From JACVRW01 sp963764665 (lineage in GTDB: Bacteria > Actinomycetota > Thermoleophilia > Solirubrobacterales > Thermoleophilaceae), in NCBI GenBank assembly GCA_963764665.1, contig CAVXTL010000009.1, positions 1-64,000 of the forward strand: a stretch of DNA of 64,000 nucleotides, read 5' to 3'. Below the pieces are notes generated by a model. That model was not told the DNA's origin. It ran no database searches and saw nothing but the letters and a program-made list of their open reading frames with translations. Made by a program: the position numbers and the translations under genes. This document shows, one piece after another, positions 43,610 through 51,084 of the stretch. Numbering within the stretch: position 1 is the stretch's first letter; each line of letters starts with the position of its first letter.

Positions 43610-43930
43610 TCAGCCGCCGGGCGGGGTGTAGCTCACCGACTTCTTGGCTGCCTCGTCGACCTCCTCGGGCGTGAGCAGCACGACCGTCTTGCACCGGACC
43701 GCGCCGGTGGCGTTCACAGTCAGCGTCACGGCAGCCGCGGTCACGTTGTCGGGGGCCTCGACGATCACGTACGCATCGCTGTCGCCGAAGCTGAAGTGGA
43801 AGCTCTCGAGCGACCCGCCTGCCCCTTCGAGCGCCTTGGCCACGGCGTCGCGGCGGCTCGACCCGCCGGCGCTCCGGATGCCGCTTACGCCGTCGGGGGT
43901 GTACGTGGCTTCAATCAGGAACTTGGCCAT
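43610..43930 (-). CDS. GYD-domain protein
   Basis: 106 residues from ATG 43930, preceded by a strong SD (GGAGGAG). Seen: MAKFLIEATYTPDGVSGIR, LESFHFSFGDSDAYVIVEAPDNVTAAAVTL and VVLLTPEEVDEAAKKSVSYTPPG, the GYD family pattern. A small cytosolic ferredoxin-like fold of unknown role. The strong SD contrasts with the leaderless genes nearby. Confidence 0.88.
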   Translation of the reverse strand: MAKFLIEATYTPDGVSGIRSAGGSSRRDAVAKALEGAGGSLESFHFSFGDSDAYVIVEAPDNVTAAAVTLTVNATGAVRCKTVVLLTPEEVDEAAKKSVSYTPPGG

Positions 43931-44019
43931 ATGTTCTCCTCCGGACCGGTTGCGATTTCGCCGACTCTCGCACCTCCAGGGGTGGCAAGGCAAGCGCGGG
44001 ACGGCATACTCGACCGGCG

Positions 44020-44441
44020 ATGTCGGAGGAGAACAGGCCCAGTGTCTCGCGCGAGCGCTTCGAGGCCTTCCTGGGCGCACTCAACTCACGGGACTTCGGC
44101 GCGCTCGGATGCGCTCCTCACGACAGAGGTCGTCCTTCCAGTCGCTGGTCGGCGGCTCCGAGGGCGCTGAGCCCTACTCGGGCGTCGATGGCTTGCGCGA
44201 CTGGGCCAACGAGGTCGATGCGGTCTGGGAGGACTGGCATCAGGAGATCGTCGAGTTCCGCGAGGTGAGCCGCGACCAGGCGGTCATGATCCTGCGCGCG
44301 ACCGGCAGGGCGAGGGCAAGCGGAGTTCCTCTCGACACCCTCAGCGGCAACGTGTTGACCTGGCGCAACGACAAGGGCCGGGAGGTGGTGGCCTACACGG
44401 ATCCACGCGAGGCGTTCGAAGCCGTCGGGCTCCCGGAGTAA
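44020..44441 (+). pseudogene. SnoaL/NTF2-like protein, two +1 frameshifts
   Basis: ATG 44020 (CATACT 9 nt upstream). Frame 1 reads MSEENRPSVSRERFEAFLGALNSRDFGAL. An extra G at 44107-44108 moves to frame 2 (DALLTTEVV), and an extra C at 44134-44135 moves to frame 3 (FQSLVGGSEGAEPYSGVDGLRDW ... to VGLPE at 44441). The repaired protein is about 139 residues and a paralogue of the genes at 44447 and 45387. These alpha+beta-barrel proteins include isomerases and many of unknown function. Confidence 0.75.
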
Positions 44442-44446
44442 CGGCG

Positions 44447-44843
44447 ATGTCGGAGGAGAACGTCGAGATCATCAGACGCGGCTTCGAGCACTGGAGTGCC
44501 ACCGGTGAGATCCGCGCCCATCCCGATTTCGTCTGGGACGTGTCCAGGCTCGGCTGGCCCGACGAGCAGATCTATCTCGGCGCCGAGGGTGCGAATCGGT
44601 TCAACGACGAGTGGGCGGACGCTTGGGACGACTGGGAGCTCGAGCTCGAGGATCTCCTCGACGCCGGGGAGAGCGTCGTAGCGATCGTCAACCAGCGTGG
44701 TCGGTCGAAGGCCACCGGAATTCCCGTCGACATGCGCTTCGCTCAGGTGTGGACGTTCCGCGACGAAGCAGGCGATCAGGATGCAGATGTACGCGAACGT
44801 GGAGGAAGCCCTCGAGGACGTGGGGCTGTCGCAGCCCGAGTAG
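44447..44843 (+). pseudogene. SnoaL/NTF2-like protein, one +1 frameshift near the end
   Basis: ATG 44447. Frame 1 gives MSEENVEIIRRGFEHW ... FAQVWTFRDEA. An extra G at 44771-44772 moves into the frame AIRMQMYANVEEALEDVGLSQPE, the expected family ending, stopping at 44843. Without repair the frame runs on to 44962 with unrelated residues. Repaired length about 131 residues. Confidence 0.75.
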
Positions 44844-45331
44844 CTAGTTCGTGCCCTCTCGTCGTCTCGAGCGAGGCGACGAGGATGGCGGCCGGGTTCT
44901 CGGACCCGTACCCGGGCAGGTCCTCGATGCAGTCGATCTGCACGAAGCCGTTCCTCTCATAGAACGCGTACGTCGCCTCGTAGGGCTCATAGTCCGCGGA
45001 GCTGTCCAACGTCTTGACCTCGATCAGGGCGACGCCCTGATCGCCCAGCTCGGCGAGAGCCTGGTCGAGCAGCCGGCTACCCAGGCCGCCGTTTCGCCGA
45101 GAGGGCTCGACGGCGATCCACAGGATCTCCGCGGCCCGCGGCGCGCGCCGATCGACGACCACGAACCCCACCACCGTGTCGGCGGCGAGGATGACCCATC
45201 CATCGTGGGCATCCAGGTCTCGTCGCACACGGTCGGGTACGTCGTCGGTGAAGTGGTCCGGCAGGGCTCGAATGATCCGCAGGCAAGGGTCGAGATCATC
45301 GGCGCAGGGCCCTGCGCACCTGTGTATCCAT
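44776..45331 (-). pseudogene. GNAT N-acetyltransferase, frameshifted
   Basis: Start ATG 45331 reads MDTQVRRALR; an extra base in GG at 45301-45302 then moves into the main frame DDLDPCLRIIRALPDHF ... DGWVILAADTVVGFVVVDRR, ILWIAVEPSRRNGGLGSRLLDQAL (acetyl-CoA loop) and FYERNGFVQIDCIEDLPG. The main frame runs to 44776 into the convergent SnoaL gene. A further +1 shift near 44870 would end it at 44844, exactly tail to tail with that gene, so the true end is uncertain. Confidence 0.72.
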
Positions 45332-45386
45332 GCCTGCCGACTGCTCCATGGTGAGGGAACGGTAGAAGAGGGATACTCGCTGGGCG

Positions 45387-45788
45387 ATGTCGCAGGAGAA
45401 CGTGGAAACCGTCCGGCGGGCTTTCGACGCGTTGAGCCGCGGAGACGTCGAGGCGTTTGTCGCACTGCATCACGCCGAGGGCCAGATACGCGAGCTCGCC
45501 GAGATGCCGGACCACAGGGTCTACAGGGGGCACGACGAGATCCGCCAGTGGGTCGAGGCCGGCTTGCAGATATTTCCCGGAGTGCAATGGACGCTCGAGG
45601 AGGTCCTGCACGACGCGGACGACCGAGTGGTCGTGCGCACGGGCTTCCGTGGGCAGGGCGGGGGCAGCGGAGTGCCCGTCGACCAGACGGTCTTCCACCT
45701 CATCGAGTTCGACGACGGGCTTGTGGTCCGGGCCCAAGCCTGGTTCGACCGCGAGCAGGCCCTCGCAGCCGTGGGCCTGTCGGGATAG
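45387..45788 (+). CDS. SnoaL/NTF2-like protein (intact paralogue)
   Basis: 133 residues from ATG 45387; GATACT ends 9 nt upstream, and the stretch ATACTCG resembles the region before 44020. Seen: MSQENVETVRRAFDALSRGDVEAFVALHH, PGVQWTLEEVLHDADDRVVVRTGFRGQG, VFHLIEFDDGLVVRAQAWFDREQALAAVGL. The only intact one of three neighbouring paralogues. Function unknown. Confidence 0.82.
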   Translation: MSQENVETVRRAFDALSRGDVEAFVALHHAEGQIRELAEMPDHRVYRGHDEIRQWVEAGLQIFPGVQWTLEEVLHDADDRVVVRTGFRGQGGGSGVPVDQTVFHLIEFDDGLVVRAQAWFDREQALAAVGLSG

Positions 45789-45822
45789 AGCGGACCGGGA
45801 CCCGCGACTAACCTTCCACGCC

Positions 45823-46383
45823 GTGGTCTCGACCAACCAGTTCAAGAACGGCATGCACGTCGAGGTGGACGGCACGATCTTCAAGATCGTCGAGTTCCAG
45901 CACGTCAAGCCGGGCAAGGGCGGCGCCTTCGTACGGACGAAGCTCAAGCGCTCCCAGGACGGCGCCGTGATCGACAAGACCTTTCGGGCCGGGGAGAAGT
46001 TCCGGTCGATACGCACCGAGGCACGCCGGATGCAGTTCCTCTACACGGACGGCACGGACGCTCACTTCATGGACTCGGAGAGCTACGAGCAGATCGCGAT
46101 CCCCGAGGACCAGGTGCGCGAGTCGCTCAAGTGGGTCGTGCCGAACGAGGAGGTCGAGCTCCTCTACATCGACGAGGTCGCGCAGGACCTCCAGGTGCCG
46201 AGCGCGGTCGAGCTGTCCGTGACCGAGACCGAGCCGGGCGTGCGCGGCGACACCGCCTCCGGCGGGGGCGACAAGCCGGCCACCCTCGAGTCGGGCGTCG
46301 TGGTGCGCGTGCCGCTGTTCGTGAACGAGGGCGACCGCGTGCGGGTGGACACGCGGTCCGGCGAATACGTCTCGCGGGCCTAG
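45823..46383 (+). CDS. efp: Translation elongation factor P
   Basis: 186 residues from GTG 45823 (TAACCT ends 8 nt upstream); the longer frame starting at 45457 runs inside the SnoaL gene. Seen: KOW-like domain 1 with VKPGKGGAFVRTKL, where the lysine is the modified/tip residue, then two OB folds (VVPNEEVELLYIDEVAQDLQVPS, VVRVPLFVNEGDRVRVDTRSGEYVSRA). It rescues ribosomes stalled at polyproline. It opens the efp-nusB-xseB-ispA-dxs cluster. Confidence 0.95.
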   Translation: MVSTNQFKNGMHVEVDGTIFKIVEFQHVKPGKGGAFVRTKLKRSQDGAVIDKTFRAGEKFRSIRTEARRMQFLYTDGTDAHFMDSESYEQIAIPEDQVRESLKWVVPNEEVELLYIDEVAQDLQVPSAVELSVTETEPGVRGDTASGGGDKPATLESGVVVRVPLFVNEGDRVRVDTRSGEYVSRA

Positions 46384-46397
46384 GCCGCGGGATTCCG

Positions 46398-46781
46398 ATG
46401 CGGCGCACGGACCAGCGACGAGCCGCGATCGTGGCCCTCTACCAAGCGGACGTGACCGGCAGGGCGCCGGCCGACCTGCTCGACCGCGACGCCAAGCCGT
46501 TCACGCGCGAGCTGGTGGAGGCCGTCGAGCGCGACCGCCCCGAGCTCGACGATCTGATCCGCCGCCATGCCGAGGGCTGGTCGCTCGAGCGGATCGCGCC
46601 GCTCGAGCGCAACATCCTGCGGGTGGCGCTGGCGGAGCTGCTGCATCGTCCCGACATCCCGGCCGAGGTGGCCATCGACGAGGCGGTCGAGGCGGCCAAG
46701 GAGCTCTGCTCTGCCGACGCCCCCGGCTTCGTGAATGGCATCCTCGGGGCCGTGCACCGCGAGGAGGTGGCATCCACATGA
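46398..46781 (+). CDS. nusB: Transcription antitermination factor NusB
   Basis: 127 residues from ATG 46398. Seen: MRRTDQRRAAIVALYQADVTG, VEAVERDRPELDDLIRRHAEGW, ERIAPLERNILRVALAELLHRPDIPAEVAIDEAVEAAK (the conserved helical core) and FVNGILGAVHRE. It binds boxA RNA with NusE in rRNA antitermination. Its stop overlaps the xseB ATG. Confidence 0.94.
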   Translation: MRRTDQRRAAIVALYQADVTGRAPADLLDRDAKPFTRELVEAVERDRPELDDLIRRHAEGWSLERIAPLERNILRVALAELLHRPDIPAEVAIDEAVEAAKELCSADAPGFVNGILGAVHREEVAST

Positions 46782-46978
46782 ACCAGCCCGACGCGCTCGA
46801 GCAGCTGATCTCGGAGCTCGAGGACGTGGCCGAGCGACTGCGCTCGGGCGAGCTCGCGCCAGACGAGGCTGCCGAGCTGGTGCAGCGCAGCGCCGACCTG
46901 GCCGGGAGGCTGGGCTCGGAGCTCGACGCGCGCGGCCGCTCCGCCGGCCGGCTCGAGGGTCAGGAGCGCCTGCTCTGA
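46778..46978 (+). CDS. xseB: Exodeoxyribonuclease VII small subunit
   Basis: 66 residues. Seen: LEQLISELEDVAERLRSGELAPDEAAELVQRSADLAGRL, the two-helix XseB pattern. It binds the large subunit XseA, which is not in this window. It overlaps nusB (ATGA-type) and ends 2 nt before ispA. Confidence 0.85.
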   Translation: MNQPDALEQLISELEDVAERLRSGELAPDEAAELVQRSADLAGRLGSELDARGRSAGRLEGQERLL

Positions 46979-46980
46979 CG

Positions 46981-47850
46981 GTGGAGGCGCCGGCCTACCC
47001 GGTGGAGCTCCAGCAGCGCGTGGATGCCTTCCTCGAAGGACTGCGCTTCGGGGCCGGGGCGCACACCGCCCGGCTCGAGGAGGCCATGCGCTACTCGCTG
47101 CTCGCCGGCGGCAAGCGCATCCGGCCGGTGCTCGCGCTGGCCACCGCCGAAGCGCTCGGTCGCGATCCCGAGGAGGTGCTCCCGCTCGCCGCCTCCATCG
47201 AGATGATCCACACCTACTCGCTGATCCACGACGACCTGCCGGCGATGGACGACGACGCGCTGCGCCGCGGCAAGCCGACCTGTCACGTGGCCTTCGGCGA
47301 GGACGTGGCGATCCTCGCCGGCGACGGTCTCTTCGCGGAGGCGCTGCGCCTGGCGCTGGGCGATCAGCAGGGCGAGCCCGCGGCGGTTCTGGCCGCCGTT
47401 CGCGAGCTGGTCGGCGCCGCGGGGGTCGAGGGCATGGTGGGCGGGCAGTTCCTCGACGTGGGCGGTCCGACCGGGGCCGACCTGCGCCGCATTCACGAGC
47501 TGAAGACGGGCGCGCTGATCGCCGCCTCCGTCGGGGCGATCCTGGCGCTGGAGGGGAGGGAGGAACCTGCCACAATCCCGTACCGGCGCTTCGCGGCCGA
47601 GCTTGGCGTGGTGTTCCAGATCGTCGACGACATCCTCGACGTCACGGGAGACGAGGCTGAGCTCGGGAAGCCGCGCGGCTCCGATGAGCGCCATGGAAAG
47701 GCGACCTACGTGAGCGTGTTCGGACTCGACCGGGCGAGAGAGCTGGCCAGGGACTCGCACGGAGAGGCGCGCGCCGCTCTGGCGGAGGCCGACGGCGACA
47801 CCCGGCGCCTGGGCCAGATCGCCGACTACATACTCACGCGCACCACATGA
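46981..47850 (+). CDS. ispA: Polyprenyl (farnesyl/geranylgeranyl) diphosphate synthase
   Basis: 289 residues from GTG 46981; the longer frame overlaps nusB/xseB and is rejected. Seen: LLAGGKRIRPVLALA, the first Asp-rich motif SLIHDDLPAMDDDALRRGKPT (DDxxxxD type), GDGLFAEAL, GGQFLDVGG, HELKTGALIAAS, and the second motif FQIVDDILDVTGD. It makes C15-C20 prenyl diphosphates from IPP and DMAPP. It is followed by dxs with a 4-nt overlap, linking supply and use of isoprenoid units. Confidence 0.92.
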   Translation: MEAPAYPVELQQRVDAFLEGLRFGAGAHTARLEEAMRYSLLAGGKRIRPVLALATAEALGRDPEEVLPLAASIEMIHTYSLIHDDLPAMDDDALRRGKPTCHVAFGEDVAILAGDGLFAEALRLALGDQQGEPAAVLAAVRELVGAAGVEGMVGGQFLDVGGPTGADLRRIHELKTGALIAASVGAILALEGREEPATIPYRRFAAELGVVFQIVDDILDVTGDEAELGKPRGSDERHGKATYVSVFGLDRARELARDSHGEARAALAEADGDTRRLGQIADYILTRTT

Positions 47851-49796
47851 CCAAGCTAATCGACCAGATCGACGGCCCCGGCGACCTGAAGGCGCTCGAC
47901 GAGGACCAGCTCCAGCAGGTGGCCCAGGAGGTCCGCGAGCTGATCATCGACACGATCGGGGAGATCGGCGGCCACTTCGGCGCCAACCTCGGGACCTGCG
48001 AGATGGCGGTGGCCATCCACTCGCTGCTGGACTCTCCGCGCGACAAGGTGCTCTGGGACGTCGGCCACCAGGCCTACCCCCACAAGGTCCTCACGGGCCG
48101 CCGCGACAGCCTGCACACGATCCGCAAGTACGGCGGACTCGCGCCGTTCTGCTCGATCGCCGAGTCGGAGCACGACGCGATGGGGGCGGGGCATGCGTCC
48201 ACCTCGGTGTCGTACGCGGTCGGCATGAAGCAGGCCATGTGCAGCGGCGTGGCCGAGGACGGCCGCGTGGTGGCCGTGATCGGCGATGGCGCGCTGACCG
48301 GGGGAGTGGCCTTCGAGGCCCTGCACCACGCCGGCGGGATGGGCGTGCCGGTGGTGATCGTGGTCAACGACAACGGGATGTCGATCGCCCCGAACGTCGG
48401 CGCCCTGTCCCGCTACTTCAACCGCATGCGCCTCAATCCGAAGCTGTACCACGCTCGCGAGGACGCCGAGGAGGCGCTCACGAAGCTGCCGGCCGGCATC
48501 GGCAAGCGCATCGAGCGGCTCGGGCCGATCCTGAAGGAGTCGCTCAAGGCCTACTGGGCGCCGGGACTGTTCTTCGAGGAGCTCGACCTCGCGTACGTGG
48601 GCGTCATCGACGGCCACGACGTGAAGGCCCTGCGCGAGGCGATCGGCGAGGCGCTCGAGGCGGACCGGCCGGTGGTCGTGCACTGCAAGACGGTGAAGGG
48701 CAAGGGCTTCGCGCCGGCCGAGGAGGGCGGGCTCGAGGGCATGGAGCAGTGGCACGCCGCCAAGCCGGGCTCGATCGTCAACGGAGCGGCCGCGCCGGGC
48801 AAGCGCTTCTCGTCGAAGAAGGAGAGCAAGCCCGCCCCGCCGCAGTACACGACCGTGTTCGGCAACGCCCTGGTGGCGGAGTGCCGCCGTGATTCGCGCG
48901 TGGCGGGCATCACGGCCGCCATGAACTCCGGCACGGGCCTGAACATCCTCCAGAAGGAGCTGCCCGACCGCTACTACGACGTGGGCATCGCGGAGCAGCA
49001 CGCGATCCTCTTCGCGGCGGGGCTGGCGCTCGAGGGCGCGAAGCCGGTGGCCGCGATCTACTCCACCTTCCTCCAGCGCGCCTACGACCAGATCGTCCAC
49101 GACGTCTGCCTCCAGCGGCTGAACGTGGTGTTCGCGATGGACCGCGCAGGGCTGGTCGGCGACGACGGGCCGACCCACCACGGCGCCTTCGACATCTCCT
49201 ACCTGCGCTGCCTTCCCAACATGGTCGTGATGGCCCCGCGTGACGAGGCGCTGCTCGGCGACATGCTCCACACCGCCCTCCTTTACGACGACGGGCCGGT
49301 GGCGCTGCGCTACCCCCGCGGCGCGGCCGAGGGCGTGCCGCTCCCCGAGAGCCCGCGCGCGCTCGAGATCGGCCGCGGCGAGGTTCTGCGCGAGGGGGAG
49401 CGCGTGGCCCTGCTGGGCTACGGCTACGGAGTGTCCGTGGCGCTCGGTGCCGCAACGGTCTTGAGCGAGGCGCACGGCCTGGACGTGACCGTGGCCGACG
49501 CCCGCTTCGCCAAGCCGCTGGACACCGGGCTGGTGGAGCGCCTGGCCGCGGACCACGACGTGATCGTGACCGTCGAGGAGAACGTGCTGGCCGGGGGCTT
49601 CGGCTCCGCAGTGCTCGAGGAGCTGGCCGATCGGGACCTGCTCAGCGGCACCCGCGTCCTGCGGCACGGGCTGCCCGACCGCTTCGTCACGCACGGCACC
49701 CCCGCGCTGCTCCGCGAGGAGGTCGGCCTCACTCCCGAGGCAGTGGCCGAGCGCGTGGCCCAAGCGGTGCTCGAGCCCAGCGGCGCACTGGCCTAA
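47847..49796 (+). CDS. dxs: 1-deoxy-D-xylulose-5-phosphate synthase
   Basis: 649 residues. Seen: LWDVGHQAYPHKVLTGRR, GAGHASTSVSYAVGM, thiamine-diphosphate motif AVIGDGALTGGVAFEALHHAG ... VIVVNDNGMSI (GDG-N), a transketolase pyrimidine domain with YYDVGIAEQHAILFAAGLALEG, AMDRAGLVGDDGPTHHGAFDISYLRCLPNM, and a C-terminal domain with TVEENVLAGGFGSAV. It condenses pyruvate and glyceraldehyde-3-phosphate, the first step of the MEP pathway. Its stop overlaps the convergent OsmC gene. Confidence 0.95.
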   Translation: MTKLIDQIDGPGDLKALDEDQLQQVAQEVRELIIDTIGEIGGHFGANLGTCEMAVAIHSLLDSPRDKVLWDVGHQAYPHKVLTGRRDSLHTIRKYGGLAPFCSIAESEHDAMGAGHASTSVSYAVGMKQAMCSGVAEDGRVVAVIGDGALTGGVAFEALHHAGGMGVPVVIVVNDNGMSIAPNVGALSRYFNRMRLNPKLYHAREDAEEALTKLPAGIGKRIERLGPILKESLKAYWAPGLFFEELDLAYVGVIDGHDVKALREAIGEALEADRPVVVHCKTVKGKGFAPAEEGGLEGMEQWHAAKPGSIVNGAAAPGKRFSSKKESKPAPPQYTTVFGNALVAECRRDSRVAGITAAMNSGTGLNILQKELPDRYYDVGIAEQHAILFAAGLALEGAKPVAAIYSTFLQRAYDQIVHDVCLQRLNVVFAMDRAGLVGDDGPTHHGAFDISYLRCLPNMVVMAPRDEALLGDMLHTALLYDDGPVALRYPRGAAEGVPLPESPRALEIGRGEVLREGERVALLGYGYGVSVALGAATVLSEAHGLDVTVADARFAKPLDTGLVERLAADHDVIVTVEENVLAGGFGSAVLEELADRDLLSGTRVLRHGLPDRFVTHGTPALLREEVGLTPEAVAERVAQAVLEPSGALA

Positions 49797-50260
49797 GCGG
49801 CCAGCTCGATCCGCGGCTCGATAGCCACGGCGCTCTTCAGGCTGTTCGCGATGTAGCAGTACTCGTGCGCGGTGTGGAGCAGCTTCCGCACCCGCTCCTC
49901 GGTCGTTCCGGCCGAGGCCACCACGATCCGCGGCCTCAGCGTTATCTCGGTCACGCTCGTGGGCTCCACGTCGCCGGGCATGAGCCCGATGGCCGAGTCC
50001 TCGTACTCGACCACGTCGATGCGCGCCTTGGCGGCCAGGTGCAGGAACCACAGCATCTGGCAGGACGAGGCCGCCATCACGAGCAGCTGCTCGGGGTTCA
50101 GCTGGCGCGGGTCCCCGTTGGCCTCGCCGGTGGTGAGCACGACCTCCTGCTCGGCGGGTGGCGCCGTGGCGGTGTGGGCGCGGTCGTAGTCCTTCCAGCC
50201 CAGCCCGGTGGATCCGCTCCAGCGGAGCTCGACCTCGTAGCGGTGGGCATCCGCGGTCAC
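49793..50260 (-). CDS. OsmC/Ohr family protein
   Basis: 155 residues from GTG 50260; CAGGAT on the minus strand ends 8 nt upstream, so the longer frame to 50314 is not used. Seen: YEVELRWSGSTG, LNPEQLLVMAASSCQMLWFLHLAAKARIDVVEYED with one of the peroxidatic cysteines in SSC, and LLHTAHEYCYIANSLKS with the second (EYCYIANS). It reduces organic hydroperoxides. Confidence 0.88.
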   Translation of the reverse strand: MTADAHRYEVELRWSGSTGLGWKDYDRAHTATAPPAEQEVVLTTGEANGDPRQLNPEQLLVMAASSCQMLWFLHLAAKARIDVVEYEDSAIGLMPGDVEPTSVTEITLRPRIVVASAGTTEERVRKLLHTAHEYCYIANSLKSAVAIEPRIELAA

Positions 50261-50264
50261 CGGG

Positions 50265-50274
50265 CAGAATCCTG
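50265..50274. promoter_or_regulatory. Interlocked divergent -10 boxes in a 16-bp intergenic region
   Basis: CAGAAT (plus, 50265-50270) ends 6 nt before ATG 50277. CAGGAT (minus, plus strand 50269-50274) ends 8 nt before GTG 50260. The two hexamers overlap, so the polymerases should exclude each other. Confidence 0.45.
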
Positions 50275-50276
50275 GC

Positions 50277-50528
50277 ATGACCGAGGTACTACAAGTCGTC
50301 GGGGCCCTCTTCATCCTGGTCCCGTTCGCAGCAATCCAGCGCGGAGCGATGCAGCCCCACGCGCGCTCCTACCTGCTGCTCAACCTGGTGGGCGGGCTGA
50401 TCCTGGGCTGGGTGGCCGTGGCCGAGAAGGACTGGGGCTTCCTGCTGCTCGAGGTCGTTTGGTCGGTGGTGTCCGCCTGGGGCCTGCTGCAGGTGCTGCG
50501 CGGAAAGCCTCCCGCCGCGGCCCATTGA
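50277..50528 (+). CDS. Small CBU_0592-like membrane protein
   Basis: 83 residues, three hydrophobic helices. Seen: VLQVVGALFILVPFAAIQRG, SYLLLNLVGGLILGWVAVAEKDWGFLLLEVVWSVVSAWGLLQ, a pattern shared by the CBU_0592 membrane domain. Function unknown. It is divergent from OsmC and followed by a strong terminator. Confidence 0.8.
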   Translation: MTEVLQVVGALFILVPFAAIQRGAMQPHARSYLLLNLVGGLILGWVAVAEKDWGFLLLEVVWSVVSAWGLLQVLRGKPPAAAH

Positions 50529-50539
50529 GCCCGGAAGGA

Positions 50540-50569
50540 GAAACGGCCCCGCCGAAGCGGGGCCGTTTC
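50540..50569. terminator. Bidirectional intrinsic terminator
   Basis: GAAACGGCCCCG (50540-50551) pairs perfectly with CGGGGCCGTTTC (50558-50569), loop CCGAAG. The A run on one arm and T run on the other let it serve both converging genes. Confidence 0.85.
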
Positions 50570-50613
50570 CTGAGGGAGGAGTGATGCGATATGTGATCTG
50601 GGAGAGGAAGTCT

Positions 50614-50973
50614 TTAGTGGGCGCTGCCGCTGTAGCGCGTGATCGAGGTCACCACGAGCGCGCCTACGCCGGTGAAGCCGAACAGCGCCATCGCGCCCGT
50701 CTCGCCCACCACGCCGAACGCGACGGCCGAAAGGATCAGGCCGAGGGCCAGTCCGCGGTCGTACACGGCGTGGGCCGAGAGTGGGATCGTGCCGCGGCCG
50801 CTGGTCTCGGTGCCGGCCAGGGCCAGCGCCACGCAGAGGGAGCCGACGATCACGCCGGTCACGCCCGCAGCGGTTCCGAGGCCGAAGCCAACGGGAGCCA
50901 CGATCAGCCCGGTGCCGGCCAGCATCAGCAGGCCGGAACGGAGCGATGGAGATATGAGTCTCGCCAAGGTCAC
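50614..50973 (-). CDS. Small hypothetical membrane protein (four helices)
   Basis: 119 residues from GTG 50973; TAGCCT on the minus strand ends 7 nt upstream. Seen: SGLLMLAGTGLIVAPVGFGLG, GVTGVIVGSLCVALALAG, LALGLILSAVAFGVVGE and MALFGFTGVGALVVTSITRYS as likely membrane helices. No family recognised. It is convergent with the CBU_0592-like gene across the terminator. Confidence 0.65.
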   Translation of the reverse strand: MTLARLISPSLRSGLLMLAGTGLIVAPVGFGLGTAAGVTGVIVGSLCVALALAGTETSGRGTIPLSAHAVYDRGLALGLILSAVAFGVVGETGAMALFGFTGVGALVVTSITRYSGSAH

Positions 50974-51005
50974 GCATTTGAGGCTACGTGCGCTGAATGG
51001 GGGGT

Positions 51006-51023
51006 GTGTGAGTTCGCTCACAC
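51006..51023. promoter_or_regulatory. Perfect dyad between divergent genes (operator or hairpin)
   Basis: GTGTGAG-TTCG-CTCACAC, 7-bp arms with a TTCG loop, centred between the starts at 50973 (minus) and 51085 (plus). It could bind a dimeric regulator or fold as a UUCG-capped RNA hairpin. Confidence 0.45.
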
Positions 51024-51084
51024 TAGGTAAGGGCGCGGGTGCGCTCGCGATCCCGCGGCGGGCCGATGGCACTACGCTCCCCGC

